A stretch of 64,000 bases of DNA from CAWGMT01 sp963823675 (GTDB lineage Bacteria; Planctomycetota; Planctomycetia; Isosphaerales; Isosphaeraceae). Made by a program: the position numbers and the translations under genes. Below the pieces are notes generated by a model, which had not been told where the DNA came from, did not search any database, and was given only the letters and a program-made list of their open reading frames with translations. Positions within the stretch are counted from its first letter, which is position 1. Each line of letters opens with the position of its first letter. Below, piece by piece: positions 37,101-45,013 of this stretch. The stretch is taken from contig CAWGMT010000008.1 of assembly GCA_963823675.1 (NCBI GenBank), positions 1,240,001 to 1,304,000 of the forward strand. Direction: 5' to 3'.

Positions 37101-37833
37101 TCAGGTCGGGGAGGCTGATCTGCTGGATCTTGGTAGGAGGCGCGGCGAAATCCATCAGGGGAAGTCCGCGCAGCGTCGCCAGCAGGCCGAAGTACTGGGC
37201 GTCCTTCTGCTCGATCAAGCGCTGTAGGCGGTCGGCTTCGCGGGTCAGCTTCTCGCGATCTTTCTTGAGATTATCGACGAAGCCCAAGAGCGCTTCTTTG
37301 TCGTTTTGCTTCTGTTTCAGAACAGCCTGGGCGGTTTCCAGCTCCTTGCTCAAGGAATCCAGCCGCTGCTCCGCGCCGGTCACGACCGTCCTCAAGTACT
37401 CCCGGGCTCCCTGATCCTCCCCGCGATCGACCATGCCATCGTAGAGGCTCCGCTTGCTGTCGAGGTCGGCCTTCTGGAATCGCCGCTGCGTGTCCAATCG
37501 CTCGGCGGTCCCGCCCAGCCGACTGAGCTCCCGCTCGATCGACCGAAGCTGGCTGGCCCGACCGGATGCATTTTGCTCGGCGGCGGCGATCTTGCCGTCG
37601 ATCTCCTTGATCTGGGCCTCGTTCTTGGTCTTCTGCTCCTTGAGCTTATCTTGCTCGGCCGCCTTGAGCTTGTCGCGCTCGACCAAGTGAAAGTCGCGCT
37701 GAACCTGCTTCCATTGACGCAGATGATCGGCCATCACCATCCAGACGGTCAACAAGAGCATCGCGATGGACGAGATCGCGAAGACCAGATGAAGCGTCGG
37801 TTGACTGCGATAGGTTTCCTCGGATGCCGGCAT
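34120..37833 (-). CDS. Membrane-anchored octaheme cytochrome c
   Basis: A 1,237-aa protein, intact. One N-terminal membrane helix (LVFAISSIAMLLLTVWMVMA, residues 16-35) is followed by a long coiled coil to about residue 215. Eight CxxCH haem sites follow: CQTCH (259), CTICH (323), CLKCH (378), CTGCH (406), CLACH (520), CFGCH (706), CAGCH (860) and CIQCH (1121). Most are within class I-like domains with Met ligands (MPRFYG, LMPNLQ, MPQFAW, MPRFHF and TAMPQN). It follows the cytochrome b gene by 12 bp and replaces the usual cytochrome c1 or f. It should carry electrons from the Rieske centre to the cupredoxins or to an oxidase. The coiled coil could mediate oligomerisation or bridging. Confidence 0.92.
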   Translation of the reverse strand: MPASEETYRSQPTLHLVFAISSIAMLLLTVWMVMADHLRQWKQVQRDFHLVERDKLKAAEQDKLKEQKTKNEAQIKEIDGKIAAAEQNASGRASQLRSIERELSRLGGTAERLDTQRRFQKADLDSKRSLYDGMVDRGEDQGAREYLRTVVTGAEQRLDSLSKELETAQAVLKQKQNDKEALLGFVDNLKKDREKLTREADRLQRLIEQKDAQYFGLLATLRGLPLMDFAAPPTKIQQISLPDLTINYNFKEVPRYDRCQTCHQGINRIGYDKDTHGHEMAEVFRSHPFLTSGATAIDPRGKVVSAGLYLDDNGPHPINSFGCTICHGGQGSGTDFTYASHTPNTLAEADEWTKQYGWQEIHFWDFPMLPRRFIESSCLKCHHLVADVPQAKKLQAGYQRIVTYGCTGCHTIGGEGTFGPDLADERAVGPNLSHITYKDAKDWVLKWITDPHAFRPDTRMPRFYGVTNNQGKEDWPKNYAEIHAITHYLFTRSTPPDDFVDPPAKTDPSRGKELFLQKGCLACHQHRPYQADEVQQADRDQRNPNYKLDAAATYDPKGFPASVRDLARADYGPNLSNIAAKFASKAQGQKWLTNWINAPDKYHPKTLMPNLQLALQDAADIASWLLSVPAEWPVKVDVLPLESKEVEQAIDELVKLYVTKAGGFKKPSGDSIAVSLSEVDDLVANKLKPEEKLYFLGEKTISRLGCFGCHTIPGFEKAKPIGTALSDWGIKSPARLDFGHIIEYLADQPPDDKSNRDGTDPFYQEKVNHESRIGFLYQKLHRPRSFDYLKKSEKYKAWDDRLRMPQFAWANDPEAVEEVMTFVLGLTGEKIAARYLPKNRYTPEQTALAEGAKVLNRYNCAGCHVLEMPKFTIPSGARVAEAFTNFKTNLRSSYQARASDYLQELYPGLTYDPNKKLGADEIEKELGLAPDDGGHLTDDGSPLLIEGMPIGLFENELTVQLWRPVKIRGYTFNVGDNIALDQTRVKKTESNGGNFAWLYSTYQADRTGTPFDSFWNRLPPPLLREGTKVQTPWVSAFLKQPHPIRPAVQLRMPRFHFGKAPGVVSRETEQLADYFAARDRTEFPYQIIPEQAPAYLEEREKPHPNYLAAGWEMMTNKASPCIQCHAIGKIKPTGGAQVINGPDLRDVAVRFRPEYLETWIANPRRLVPYTAMPQNIAPRAAVQIPVPKTFENKPIDMVRAIRDTLLNYVNAVELQLAGGANPSPPAEAGPKAGGTSP

Positions 37834-37845
37834 GGTCGTCCCACG

Positions 37846-39441
37846 TCAAATGTTGAAGAAATACTCGGGAATGGCCACCAGGTATTTGAGGTTGATCGTC
37901 CACCGGAGCACCATCTTGATCGGCAAGGCAGCCATGAAAAGGATCAACACCGCAAGCGTCATGAATCGCAGCATCCCGGCCTGGCTGTAATACTTCTGGA
38001 AGAAAAACCGGCGGAGGATATAGGGCGTGAAAATGAAGTAGGACAGGCACAGCACGATCCCCGGTGCTTCCCGGACGAGGATCGACGGTGGCTTGACGGT
38101 ACCCAGGAGCTGCACCCAGAACGATGTCCGAGAGATTGACGTTGTTGAGCGGGATCAGCTTGTGAAGGTCCCAGTATTCGTAGGGACCGAAGAAATTCCA
38201 GTTCGGCCCGCGCAGGAAGGTCCCGAGCAAGATCAAGACCACCCAGAGCACGACGAAGCCGTACTGGAAGGTGAGGAAGGCAAATTTGCGCTGGTCGTAA
38301 GTGTAGTAGCCGTTTCCCGCCTTGTTGGTGTCGATGTAAGGGATCGCCATCAGTCCGACGATGATCATGCTCGGCAGCACCACGCCCGCCATCCAGGGAT
38401 CGAAATAAACGAGCATTTCCTGAAGGCCGAGGAAATACCAGGGCGCCTTCGACGGGTTGGGCGCCACCGTCGAGCTCGCCGGTTGTTCCAGGGCGCCTGC
38501 AGCGCGATTCCCCAGACCACCAGCACGATGGTGAGAATCACCATGCAGATCAGCTCGGTGTAGACCAGGTCGGGCCAGGTCAGGGTCTTCTCCGGCTCGA
38601 GCTCTTCGAGAGCGGGCAGGCCCTGGGCGATTCGCGAATCGTTGATCACCGTCCGCCGCAGGCCGAGCCAGAAAAAGAAGCCGACCAGGATGATCAGGCC
38701 CACGATCGGCACGTTGTCCGGCTTGGTGACGATCTCGCGAAAGTCGAAATCGGTCATGCTCAAGCCAAAGTAGAGCAAGAACAGGTTCACGATCGACCAG
38801 CCGACCAGTCCATTGGCGATATATCGCCGCCACCGCATCAGGGCGATGAACCCCAGGGTCGCGCCGACGAAGAACGTGGTCGGGCCTGCCACGTAGTCGA
38901 ACGCGTCGCGGACGAACTGGGGCAGCAAGATCTGCCCCCCCATGATGTACGAGACTCCGATGGCCTGAAAAATGACGGCCGCCACGCTCCAGATCAAGGA
39001 CCAGAGCGTGCGATTGATCGGCTTGCCCAGCCCGACGGCGGGAATGTGATCGTCAAGGCTGGGGGAAGCCGGCGCATGCCGCTCGCCCTGGGAATGGGCA
39101 TGGGCCGAAAGCTCGGCGAAATGAGCCGCGTCGGCGCCCGCGAAGACCGCCAGGAGGGCATTGGCCAAAGCGCACAGGCCGTAGGCGGCGCCCATTGCGC
39201 CGGGCAGATGCTGCCGCCCCAGAATGATCAGGACCGCCAGCGCGTAGAGCGCGAAGAAACTGGTGATGAGCCAGGTCGGCATGCGGCGGGTCTTCGGCGC
39301 GAGACCAACGCGGCTCGCGCCCTCGGAGACCATGTCGCCGTACGCCACATGAGCCGCCGCGGCCGCGTTCAACATGGCGGCCAGCAAGTAGTACCACGCC
39401 AGCCCAACCAGCACGCCCGGTGTCAGGTCTTGGTGATGCAT
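37846..39441 (-). CDS. Cytochrome b subunit IV-type protein with N-terminal membrane extension, two frameshifts
   Basis: ATG 39441 has AAGG 6 nt before it; a GTG at 39483 is possible. The C-terminal part has the quinol-site region of b6f subunit IV (PNPSKAPWYFLGLQEMLVYF, then PSILVREAPGIVL). The first subunit IV helix is DLVYTELICMVILTIVLVVW. Before it lie about 290 residues with roughly seven membrane helices, such as YYLLAAMLNAAAAAHVAYGD and FFALYALAVLIILG, and a His-rich loop (AELSAHAHSQGERH). Such an extension is not found in classical subunit IV (about 160 aa). Frames change near 38490 (GCGCCCTGG lacks one base) and near 38120 (ACATCGTTCTGG has one extra). Repaired length is about 531 aa. 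Confidence 0.82.
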
Positions 39442-39580
39442 GAGAGCCTTGGATACTTTCAAATCCCTGAGAGCTGAGAACACGCCATGGCGGCGACGGC
39501 CTGGAGCTTGGCGCCGAGCTCGCCCGGGAAGGACCGATCACCCTCCGTGCCAGCCGGAACCGGGCGAAAGTGGGCGAATC

Positions 39581-40354
39581 TCACATCGGCCCGCTGATTC
39601 CCCCGTCCTTGCGCACTCTCCAAAAGTGGATCATGATCAGGAGCGCGGCGGCCAGCGGGATCGCCACGCAATGGAGCACGTAGAACCGCAAAAGCGCCAT
39701 CTCGCCGACGCTCCGCGCACCCAGCAGCACAAATTTCGCGTCCGATCCCGAGGTGATCAGACTCACGCCGTTGAGTTTCAAGAGCGACGCCCCTGGGCCC
39801 TCCACGCCCACGCCCGGAGTCGCGCGCGCCATGTTCGAGCCGACCGTGATCGCCCAGATCGCGAGCTGGTCCCAGGGCAGCAGGTAGCCCGTGAACGACA
39901 GCAGCAAGGTCAGCACCAGGAGGATGACGCCGACCCCCCAGTTGAACTCGCGCGGCGGCTTGTAGCTCCCGGTCAAGAAGACGCGATACATGTGCAGCCA
40001 GACCGCGATCACCATGGCGTGAGCACCCCAGCGGTGCAGCTCGCGCAGGATGCCCAGCGTCGTCACGTCCCTCAGCGCCAGAATATCGTTATAAGCGTGC
40101 TCCAGTGTGGGCCGGTAATAGAACATGAGCAAGACGCCCGTCACAACCTCCACGATGAAGAGAAAGAACGTCGTCCCGCCCATGCACCAGGTATACGACA
40201 GCGCGATGCCCTGCTTGCGCACGCTGACCGGATGAAGGTGCAGGAAGAAATTGGTGAGCATCACCACCACGCGATTGCGCCGATCGGTCGGCATTGGGTG
40301 GCGGAAGATGCTCTTCCAGAGCTGGGTTTCCGTGAGCTTTTCCAGGATTGGCAT
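39581..40354 (-). CDS. Cytochrome b6-type N-terminal cytochrome b subunit
   Basis: A 257-aa integral membrane protein with four helices. Haem ligands are the paired His in helices B and D: ILRELHRWGAHAMVIAVWLH and VLHCVAIPLAAALLIMIHFW. The quinol-site signature GYLLPWDQLAIWA is present, as is WGVGVILLVLTLLLSFTGYL. It lacks the C-terminal half, supplied by the next gene, so the complex follows the b6f-style split. The distance to the Rieske gene stop is 15 bp. It would take electrons from quinol at the positive side and recycle them across two b haems. Confidence 0.95.
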   Translation of the reverse strand: MPILEKLTETQLWKSIFRHPMPTDRRNRVVVMLTNFFLHLHPVSVRKQGIALSYTWCMGGTTFFLFIVEVVTGVLLMFYYRPTLEHAYNDILALRDVTTLGILRELHRWGAHAMVIAVWLHMYRVFLTGSYKPPREFNWGVGVILLVLTLLLSFTGYLLPWDQLAIWAITVGSNMARATPGVGVEGPGASLLKLNGVSLITSGSDAKFVLLGARSVGEMALLRFYVLHCVAIPLAAALLIMIHFWRVRKDGGISGPM

Positions 40355-40369
40355 GGGCGTCTCTACAAC

Positions 40370-41659
40370 TCAAGCCGGTATGAAGCTGTCGGGGTCGGAC
40401 CACTGACCTAACTCTTGCTGGAACTTCTGACTCTTGTCGACCACGATCTGGCCGTCATCGGCCAGAGTGACCTTGAAGCGCTCCAGGGGCCGCGGCGCGG
40501 GGCCTTCGAAGTTGATCCCCGAGATATAGAAGCCGCTGCCGTGACACGGGCATTTGAACTTCTGTTCGTTGGCCAGCCAGTTGGGCGGGCAGCCCAGGTG
40601 CGTGCAAATCGATTGGAGAGCGTAGATGATGTCCTGACCGTTGTATCGAGCCGACCGCACGACCCAGAAGCCCGATTCGACCTTGAATTTGTCGTTGACC
40701 TCTTCGGGCTCATAATTGTTGGGCAGCCCGATCTTGATCGTGCTGGGGGGCTCGGCCAGCACGTTGGGGAACATGAATCGGACGGTCATCAACGTCATCG
40801 CGGTGATGCCGGCGGTGAATGTCGTCCAGGCCACGGCGATCCACGAGACGAACAGACTGCCGACAAAGAAGCCGCGGCGCGAGGTGCCTTCCGCTCCCGC
40901 CACGTCGGCGGCGGCCAGCTCGCGAGTCGGCCTGGGCGGGACTGTCTGAGGCTTGGGTGGGGCCTTGGGCGCTGGTTTGGCAGGCGCGGGGGCTGCCGCG
41001 GCCGCCTTGGCGGCCAGGTCCTTGGCCTTCCTGGCGGCGGCCTGACGAGCCGCCTCGGCGAGGTCCTTGGGATCGGTGATCTTTTCCAGGGGCGGCAAGG
41101 TGCGTACCGCTCCTGCCTTGGCGGCCGGGGCCGCCGGTGCCTTGGCCGCGGCCGGCTTGGCCGGAGCCGCACCAGCCGGCTTGGCCGCAGCGCCGCGCGC
41201 CGCAGCCATCTTCTCTTGCAAGGTCATCGGCCTGCCGAGCGGCCGAGGCGGCTGCGCCGGCGCGGCCTTCGGCTCTTCGGCCGGTACTGGGGCAGCCGGC
41301 TCCTCGATCGCAGGCTCGACTTCCGCCGCAGGGGACGCCTCGACCGCGGCACCGGCCGGTGCGCCGGCACCGCCGGCACGGGCCGCCGCCAGCTTCTCCT
41401 TGAGGGAGAGCGGGCGCCCGAGCGCCGCCGCAGTCGGGACCTTGACCGCCGGCGCGGGCCGTGGCGCCGCGGCCGCAGGACGCGCTGCCTTCGGACTCAC
41501 CACCTCCGGCGCCGCACTCGAGGCAACCGCCTGGCTCTCATCACCGGCCGCCTCGGGCGCCTCGCTGGCAGCAGCGGGAGCTTCACTTTCCGCCGGCTGC
41601 GCCGGGCCCCCCTTCCGCGCGGCCTCCAAGATTTCTTTGATACTAGGACGCTTGGCCAT
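40370..41659 (-). CDS. Rieske iron-sulfur protein with long Ala/Pro-rich N-terminal extension
   Basis: ATG 41659 (MAKRPSIKEILEAARKG) is preferred to the upstream frame, which reads as non-coding. The C-terminal 130 residues form the Rieske domain with cluster motifs CTHLGC and CPCHGSGF. A twin-arginine-like SRRGFFVGSLF followed by a membrane helix (WIAVAWTTFTAGITAMTLM) precedes it. The N-terminal 270 residues are cytoplasmic, Ala/Pro/Lys-rich, with a helical motif three times: RPSIKEILEAARKGG, RPLSLKEKLAAARAGG and RPMTLQEKMAAARGAA. Normal Rieske proteins have no such tail. It may bind a cytoplasmic partner. The gene heads the operon of seven. Confidence 0.93.
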   Translation of the reverse strand: MAKRPSIKEILEAARKGGPAQPAESEAPAAASEAPEAAGDESQAVASSAAPEVVSPKAARPAAAAPRPAPAVKVPTAAALGRPLSLKEKLAAARAGGAGAPAGAAVEASPAAEVEPAIEEPAAPVPAEEPKAAPAQPPRPLGRPMTLQEKMAAARGAAAKPAGAAPAKPAAAKAPAAPAAKAGAVRTLPPLEKITDPKDLAEAARQAAARKAKDLAAKAAAAAPAPAKPAPKAPPKPQTVPPRPTRELAAADVAGAEGTSRRGFFVGSLFVSWIAVAWTTFTAGITAMTLMTVRFMFPNVLAEPPSTIKIGLPNNYEPEEVNDKFKVESGFWVVRSARYNGQDIIYALQSICTHLGCPPNWLANEQKFKCPCHGSGFYISGINFEGPAPRPLERFKVTLADDGQIVVDKSQKFQQELGQWSDPDSFIPA

Positions 41660-42097
41660 CGCTTCGTTCCCGACTCCTCGTGGACACCGGGCCGCCTGAT
41701 TCAGCCACGCCCGGCCTCGATCGAAACGCAATCACCCGAACGCAAAGAACATGCCGCATGGCCTTCGGTGGAAAGACAAACCCTAAGCAATTATTGTATC
41801 GAACTTTACGCTTTGCCACCCGGGGCGGACCGATCGAGTGATTCCCAGCCGTGGGAAAAGGCCGGCTGCGGGCTTCCCACAACTTGGAACAGGGCACTCG
41901 TCCAGTAACGACCGGTCCGAGCCAGTTCGGTCCCCCAGGCCGCCATGACCGCGCACGCTTCTCTTTTCCAGTTAGACCGAATAGCCTATCAGTCCGACGG
42001 TCGCTCGGCAACAGAGTGCCGGAATCGGGCTCACAGTCGGCCGCCGCAACCGGTCGCTGCTGCTTGGCCGGCCCGACTAACTGCCAGCGGCGGGTCA
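41660..42097. other. Promoter region of respiratory operon
   Basis: About 440 bp upstream of the Rieske gene, with no convincing frame. It should contain the operon promoter. A patch at 41780-41810 is AT-rich (CAATTATTGTATCGAAC) in an otherwise GC-rich region and is a possible promoter core, read on the minus strand. No operator-like palindrome stood out. Confidence 0.4.
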
Positions 42098-42535
42098 TCA
42101 TCCCAAAACGGACTGAACGAGAGCGGAGAGTTGTTCCTTATCGTCAGTCGTTGCGGCAGCCTCATAAATGGCTTCGGTAGCTGCCTCGAGGGCGTCTTCA
42201 TTGCCAGCGAACGACAGAGCCGCAACCGCTCGGGCTTGACCAAAGCGTCGCAAGTAATCGTCGGCCGCGGCATTGCCTTGCTCGGCGGCTTCCTGCGAGT
42301 CGAAGTACTCCCCATCAAGTTGTGCCACAAGAGCGTCAAGCTCGGCCTTCTCCTTCGCGGTCAGGACGCCGGCCGCCCGCACTTTCTCGATCGCCCTCTT
42401 AACAATCGGGTGTTCAACTCTTGTGCGAGCGATCGCGAACTCAGACGCCGCCAGGCTCGCCGCGCGCTGTTTTGCCGACGAAGCATGTCGCAGCTTGTTC
42501 GCAAGATCGGGTAGCTGGGTCTCAAGTCGGGTCAT
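42098..42535 (-). CDS. Probable immunity protein for adjacent deaminase toxin
   Basis: ATG 42535 has GGAGA 9 nt upstream; the longer frame starting at 42637 overlaps the toxin gene and is less likely. The 145-aa product (MTRLETQLPDLANKLRHASS) is all-helical, Ala-rich and acidic towards its C-terminus (FAGNEDALEAATEAIYEAAA), with a VRAAGVLTAKEKAEL turn. No signal or membrane segment is seen. It lies 23 bp after the deaminase gene on the same strand, the normal place of an immunity gene in polymorphic toxin cassettes. I do not recognise the family by sequence; the call rests on position and composition. Confidence 0.55.
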   Translation of the reverse strand: MTRLETQLPDLANKLRHASSAKQRAASLAASEFAIARTRVEHPIVKRAIEKVRAAGVLTAKEKAELDALVAQLDGEYFDSQEAAEQGNAAADDYLRRFGQARAVAALSFAGNEDALEAATEAIYEAAATTDDKEQLSALVQSVLG

Positions 42536-42558
42536 GGGGACAGTTCTCCGTTTCGACT

Positions 42559-42909
42559 TCAATTGCCCCGTCGCGGCTGCAGCGGCGTTAGGATTTTGGC
42601 GCCTGTGGGATTGATTAAGTCCTGGCAGGGGACACATACTGGCCTCGTTGCCCCGATTTCGACGACCAAGAGGTTCTTCGCCTGGGCATGCGCGACGATG
42701 TTGGCCTCTGCGTGCGCCGTTCCGCCAACCATTATCTCGCCCGGCCGCAAGGCAACGCCCGGTCGCAAATAGCTGCGCGGTTCGCTCGTCGCGACCAGCA
42801 CATGGCGAACACCATTGGAGTCTTCGGCAACTGCCACGGCCATCGTAATCCTGCCCCGCTGGGCGGCTGGCAGGGCCGCTCGCAACTCTCTAACCCGTGC
42901 AGTCACCAC
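42559..42909 (-). CDS. Deaminase-fold polymorphic toxin domain, orphan cassette
   Basis: The 116 residues hold the zinc deaminase motifs: GTAHAEANIVAHA (H-A-E) and ATRPVCVPCQDLI (P-C-x-x-C). Together with the order of strands (ITMAVAVAEDSNGVRHVLVA; NLLVVEIG) this matches C-terminal deaminase domains of bacterial polymorphic toxins, which edit nucleic acid bases or nucleotides in rival cells. The start is uncertain: GTG at 42909 is used, but the frame is open to 42996 and no export or RHS region precedes it. The N-terminal part of the usual toxin is absent, so this may be a silent cassette or a remnant. A neighbour gene probably encodes its immunity. Confidence 0.7.
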   Translation of the reverse strand: MVTARVRELRAALPAAQRGRITMAVAVAEDSNGVRHVLVATSEPRSYLRPGVALRPGEIMVGGTAHAEANIVAHAQAKNLLVVEIGATRPVCVPCQDLINPTGAKILTPLQPRRGN

Positions 42910-43084
42910 GTGCGTCGAGTTCCGGAAAAGCGGCGCGATGTGTGCGGCAGCCGCATTCCCATCGGCTGCGCACCGGAGGCTTCCTGACAGAGAGCGTCAT
43001 CTTATAATTTAATTTGTCGGGCTTGGCCTGGCAACGCACGAAGTGTCACAGCTTGATGAGAAGTCGCACGATCGGGAACTCACA

Positions 43085-45013
43085 ATGGCTCAGATTTGGA
43101 TCGCGTGCGCACTAGTTTCCGCCGCGCTTGCCGCCGGCACCGCCGAGGAAGCGACCGTATTGCGCGTCGAGCCGCCGTCCTGGTGGACCAGTACCCGAAC
43201 GCAAGCGATCAGCCTCTTGATCGAGGGGCGCAATCTGGACGGGGCGACCGTGTCTTGCGACAGTCCATCGCTTGGGATCGCTCGGGCCGAGCCGGGACCT
43301 GGCGGTCGGGCGCTCTGGGTCGTGGCGACCATCGCCGAGGGAGCCGAAGCCGGCAATCTGCACATCGACGTCCAATCGCACGGGCAGCGGCTCCGCTTCC
43401 CCTGGGCCCTCTTGCCCGCGCCCCGCGAGAAACCGCACGCGTTCGGACCGGACGACATCATCTATCTGATCATGCCCGACCGGTTTGCCGACGGGGATCC
43501 ACGGAATAACGCGGCCGGCGACGGCGATTCCATGCTCGACCGCTCGTCACCCGACGCCTACCACGGAGGCGACTTTTCCGGCATCCGCCAGCGTCTCTCT
43601 TATCTGAAGGACCTTGGCGTGACGGCGATCTGGCTCACGCCGGTCTACCGGCCCGAGCCGCGCTGGCTCGACATGAAAATCGGTGCCGGCATTCGCAGAA
43701 TGGCGGAATACCACGGATACACTCCGGTGGACTTCTACGACACCAACCCTCGCTTCGGCACGCCCGCGGAATATCGGGCACTTGTCGATGAGGCTCACCG
43801 CCTTGGCCTGAAGGTCATCCAGGACCAGACCCTCGGCTACACGGGCCCGCGCCACCGCTGGGTGCACGCGCCCCCTTTCGACGGCTGGTTCCATGGACCG
43901 ATCGCGAATCCGCCCATCTGCACGTTCCGCTACGACCTTCTTGCCAATCCCCACGCCAGCGAGGTCGAGCGCCGCGGTGTCACCGACGGTTGGTTCTTCG
44001 GGCTGCTGCCCGATCTGGACACGCGCAACCATCGAGTGAAGCGTTATGCGATCCAGCAGAGTCTTTGGTGGGCGCTGCGGTTCAACGCCGATGGCATTCG
44101 CCTCGACACCTATCCGCTGGTCGACCGCGAGTTCTGGCGCGACTGGAGCCGCCAGCGCGAAACAGCCGTACCTGGCATGTCGGTCGTCGGTGAGGCGTGG
44201 GATCAGGACCCCTGGAAACTCTGCTTTTTCCAGGGCGGGCGCGCGGGTTGGGACGGCATCGATCCCGGGGTCAATTCGGTGTTCGACTTCCCGCTGAACC
44301 ATGCCATCGTCCAGGTCTTTTCCGCCAAGGCCCCGGCAACGCGGTTGCGAGACGTGCTCGCCCGCGACGGCCTTTATCCCGATCCCCAGCGGCTCGTCAC
44401 GTTTCTGGACAACCACGACACGCCCCGTCTCGCGGCGCTTCCCGGCGTCGGGCCTGCCCGCTACCGCTTGGCCATCGCGTTCTTGCTAACGTGCCGAGGC
44501 ATTCCCCAGATGACCTGGGGCGACGAGATCGGGCTGCCCGGCCACATGGACGATCGCCGGGATTTTCCCGGCGGGTTCGCAGGCGACAAGCGTGACGCCT
44601 TCGGCGGCAAGGGGCGAACATCCGAGCAACAGGCGACCTTCGAGAGCTGGAAAGCGTTGATTCGCCTCCGTCGGTCGAGCCTGGCCCTGCGCCGGGGCCG
44701 CCTGATCGATCTCGCTGCCGGCGACACAACTTATGCCTACTTGCGCGAAGCCGGTGCCGAGCGCCTGGTGGTCGTCTTTAACCTTGGTACTGGCGCGGCC
44801 ACGGTGCAGATTCCGACCGACCGGATCAAGGACACCGGCCGCTTCGAGACGGTGTACGGCTCCTGCCGCACCCGGCTTGAATCTGCCAAGCTGATCGTTG
44901 AGCTGCCGGCCGAATCGGCGGCCGTGCTGCTTGCCACGGGCGAAGGTGCACTTCGCGGCAAAGTCTCTTTTCTGGCGAACACGCTCGGTGCCACGAACCC
45001 GACCAATCCATGA
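43085..45013 (+). CDS. Secreted alpha-amylase family (GH13) enzyme, cyclomaltodextrinase-like
   Basis: ATG 43085 begins a signal peptide (MAQIWIACALVSAALAAG); a GTG at 43043 gives a 14-residue extension with no gain. An N-terminal immunoglobulin-like domain (residues 20-125) resembles that of cyclomaltodextrinases. The TIM barrel follows from DDIIYLIMPDRFADGD. Catalytic motifs: region II DGIRLDTYPL (nucleophile Asp), region III MSVVGEAWDQ (acid/base Glu) and region IV TFLDNHDTPRL. Region I, normally ending in NH, reads QDQTLGYTGPRH, an unusual variant. A beta-sandwich C-domain closes the protein. It should hydrolyse alpha-glucans or cyclodextrins outside the cytoplasm. Its stop overlaps the next start by 4 bp (ATGA). 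Confidence 0.92.
   Translation: MAQIWIACALVSAALAAGTAEEATVLRVEPPSWWTSTRTQAISLLIEGRNLDGATVSCDSPSLGIARAEPGPGGRALWVVATIAEGAEAGNLHIDVQSHGQRLRFPWALLPAPREKPHAFGPDDIIYLIMPDRFADGDPRNNAAGDGDSMLDRSSPDAYHGGDFSGIRQRLSYLKDLGVTAIWLTPVYRPEPRWLDMKIGAGIRRMAEYHGYTPVDFYDTNPRFGTPAEYRALVDEAHRLGLKVIQDQTLGYTGPRHRWVHAPPFDGWFHGPIANPPICTFRYDLLANPHASEVERRGVTDGWFFGLLPDLDTRNHRVKRYAIQQSLWWALRFNADGIRLDTYPLVDREFWRDWSRQRETAVPGMSVVGEAWDQDPWKLCFFQGGRAGWDGIDPGVNSVFDFPLNHAIVQVFSAKAPATRLRDVLARDGLYPDPQRLVTFLDNHDTPRLAALPGVGPARYRLAIAFLLTCRGIPQMTWGDEIGLPGHMDDRRDFPGGFAGDKRDAFGGKGRTSEQQATFESWKALIRLRRSSLALRRGRLIDLAAGDTTYAYLREAGAERLVVVFNLGTGAATVQIPTDRIKDTGRFETVYGSCRTRLESAKLIVELPAESAAVLLATGEGALRGKVSFLANTLGATNPTNP

Noticed and set aside
40415..41908. 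497-residue plus-strand frame opposite the Rieske gene
   Set aside because: Antisense to a Rieske protein with intact cluster motifs; Arg/Gly/Leu-rich shadow of Ala-rich coding sequence.
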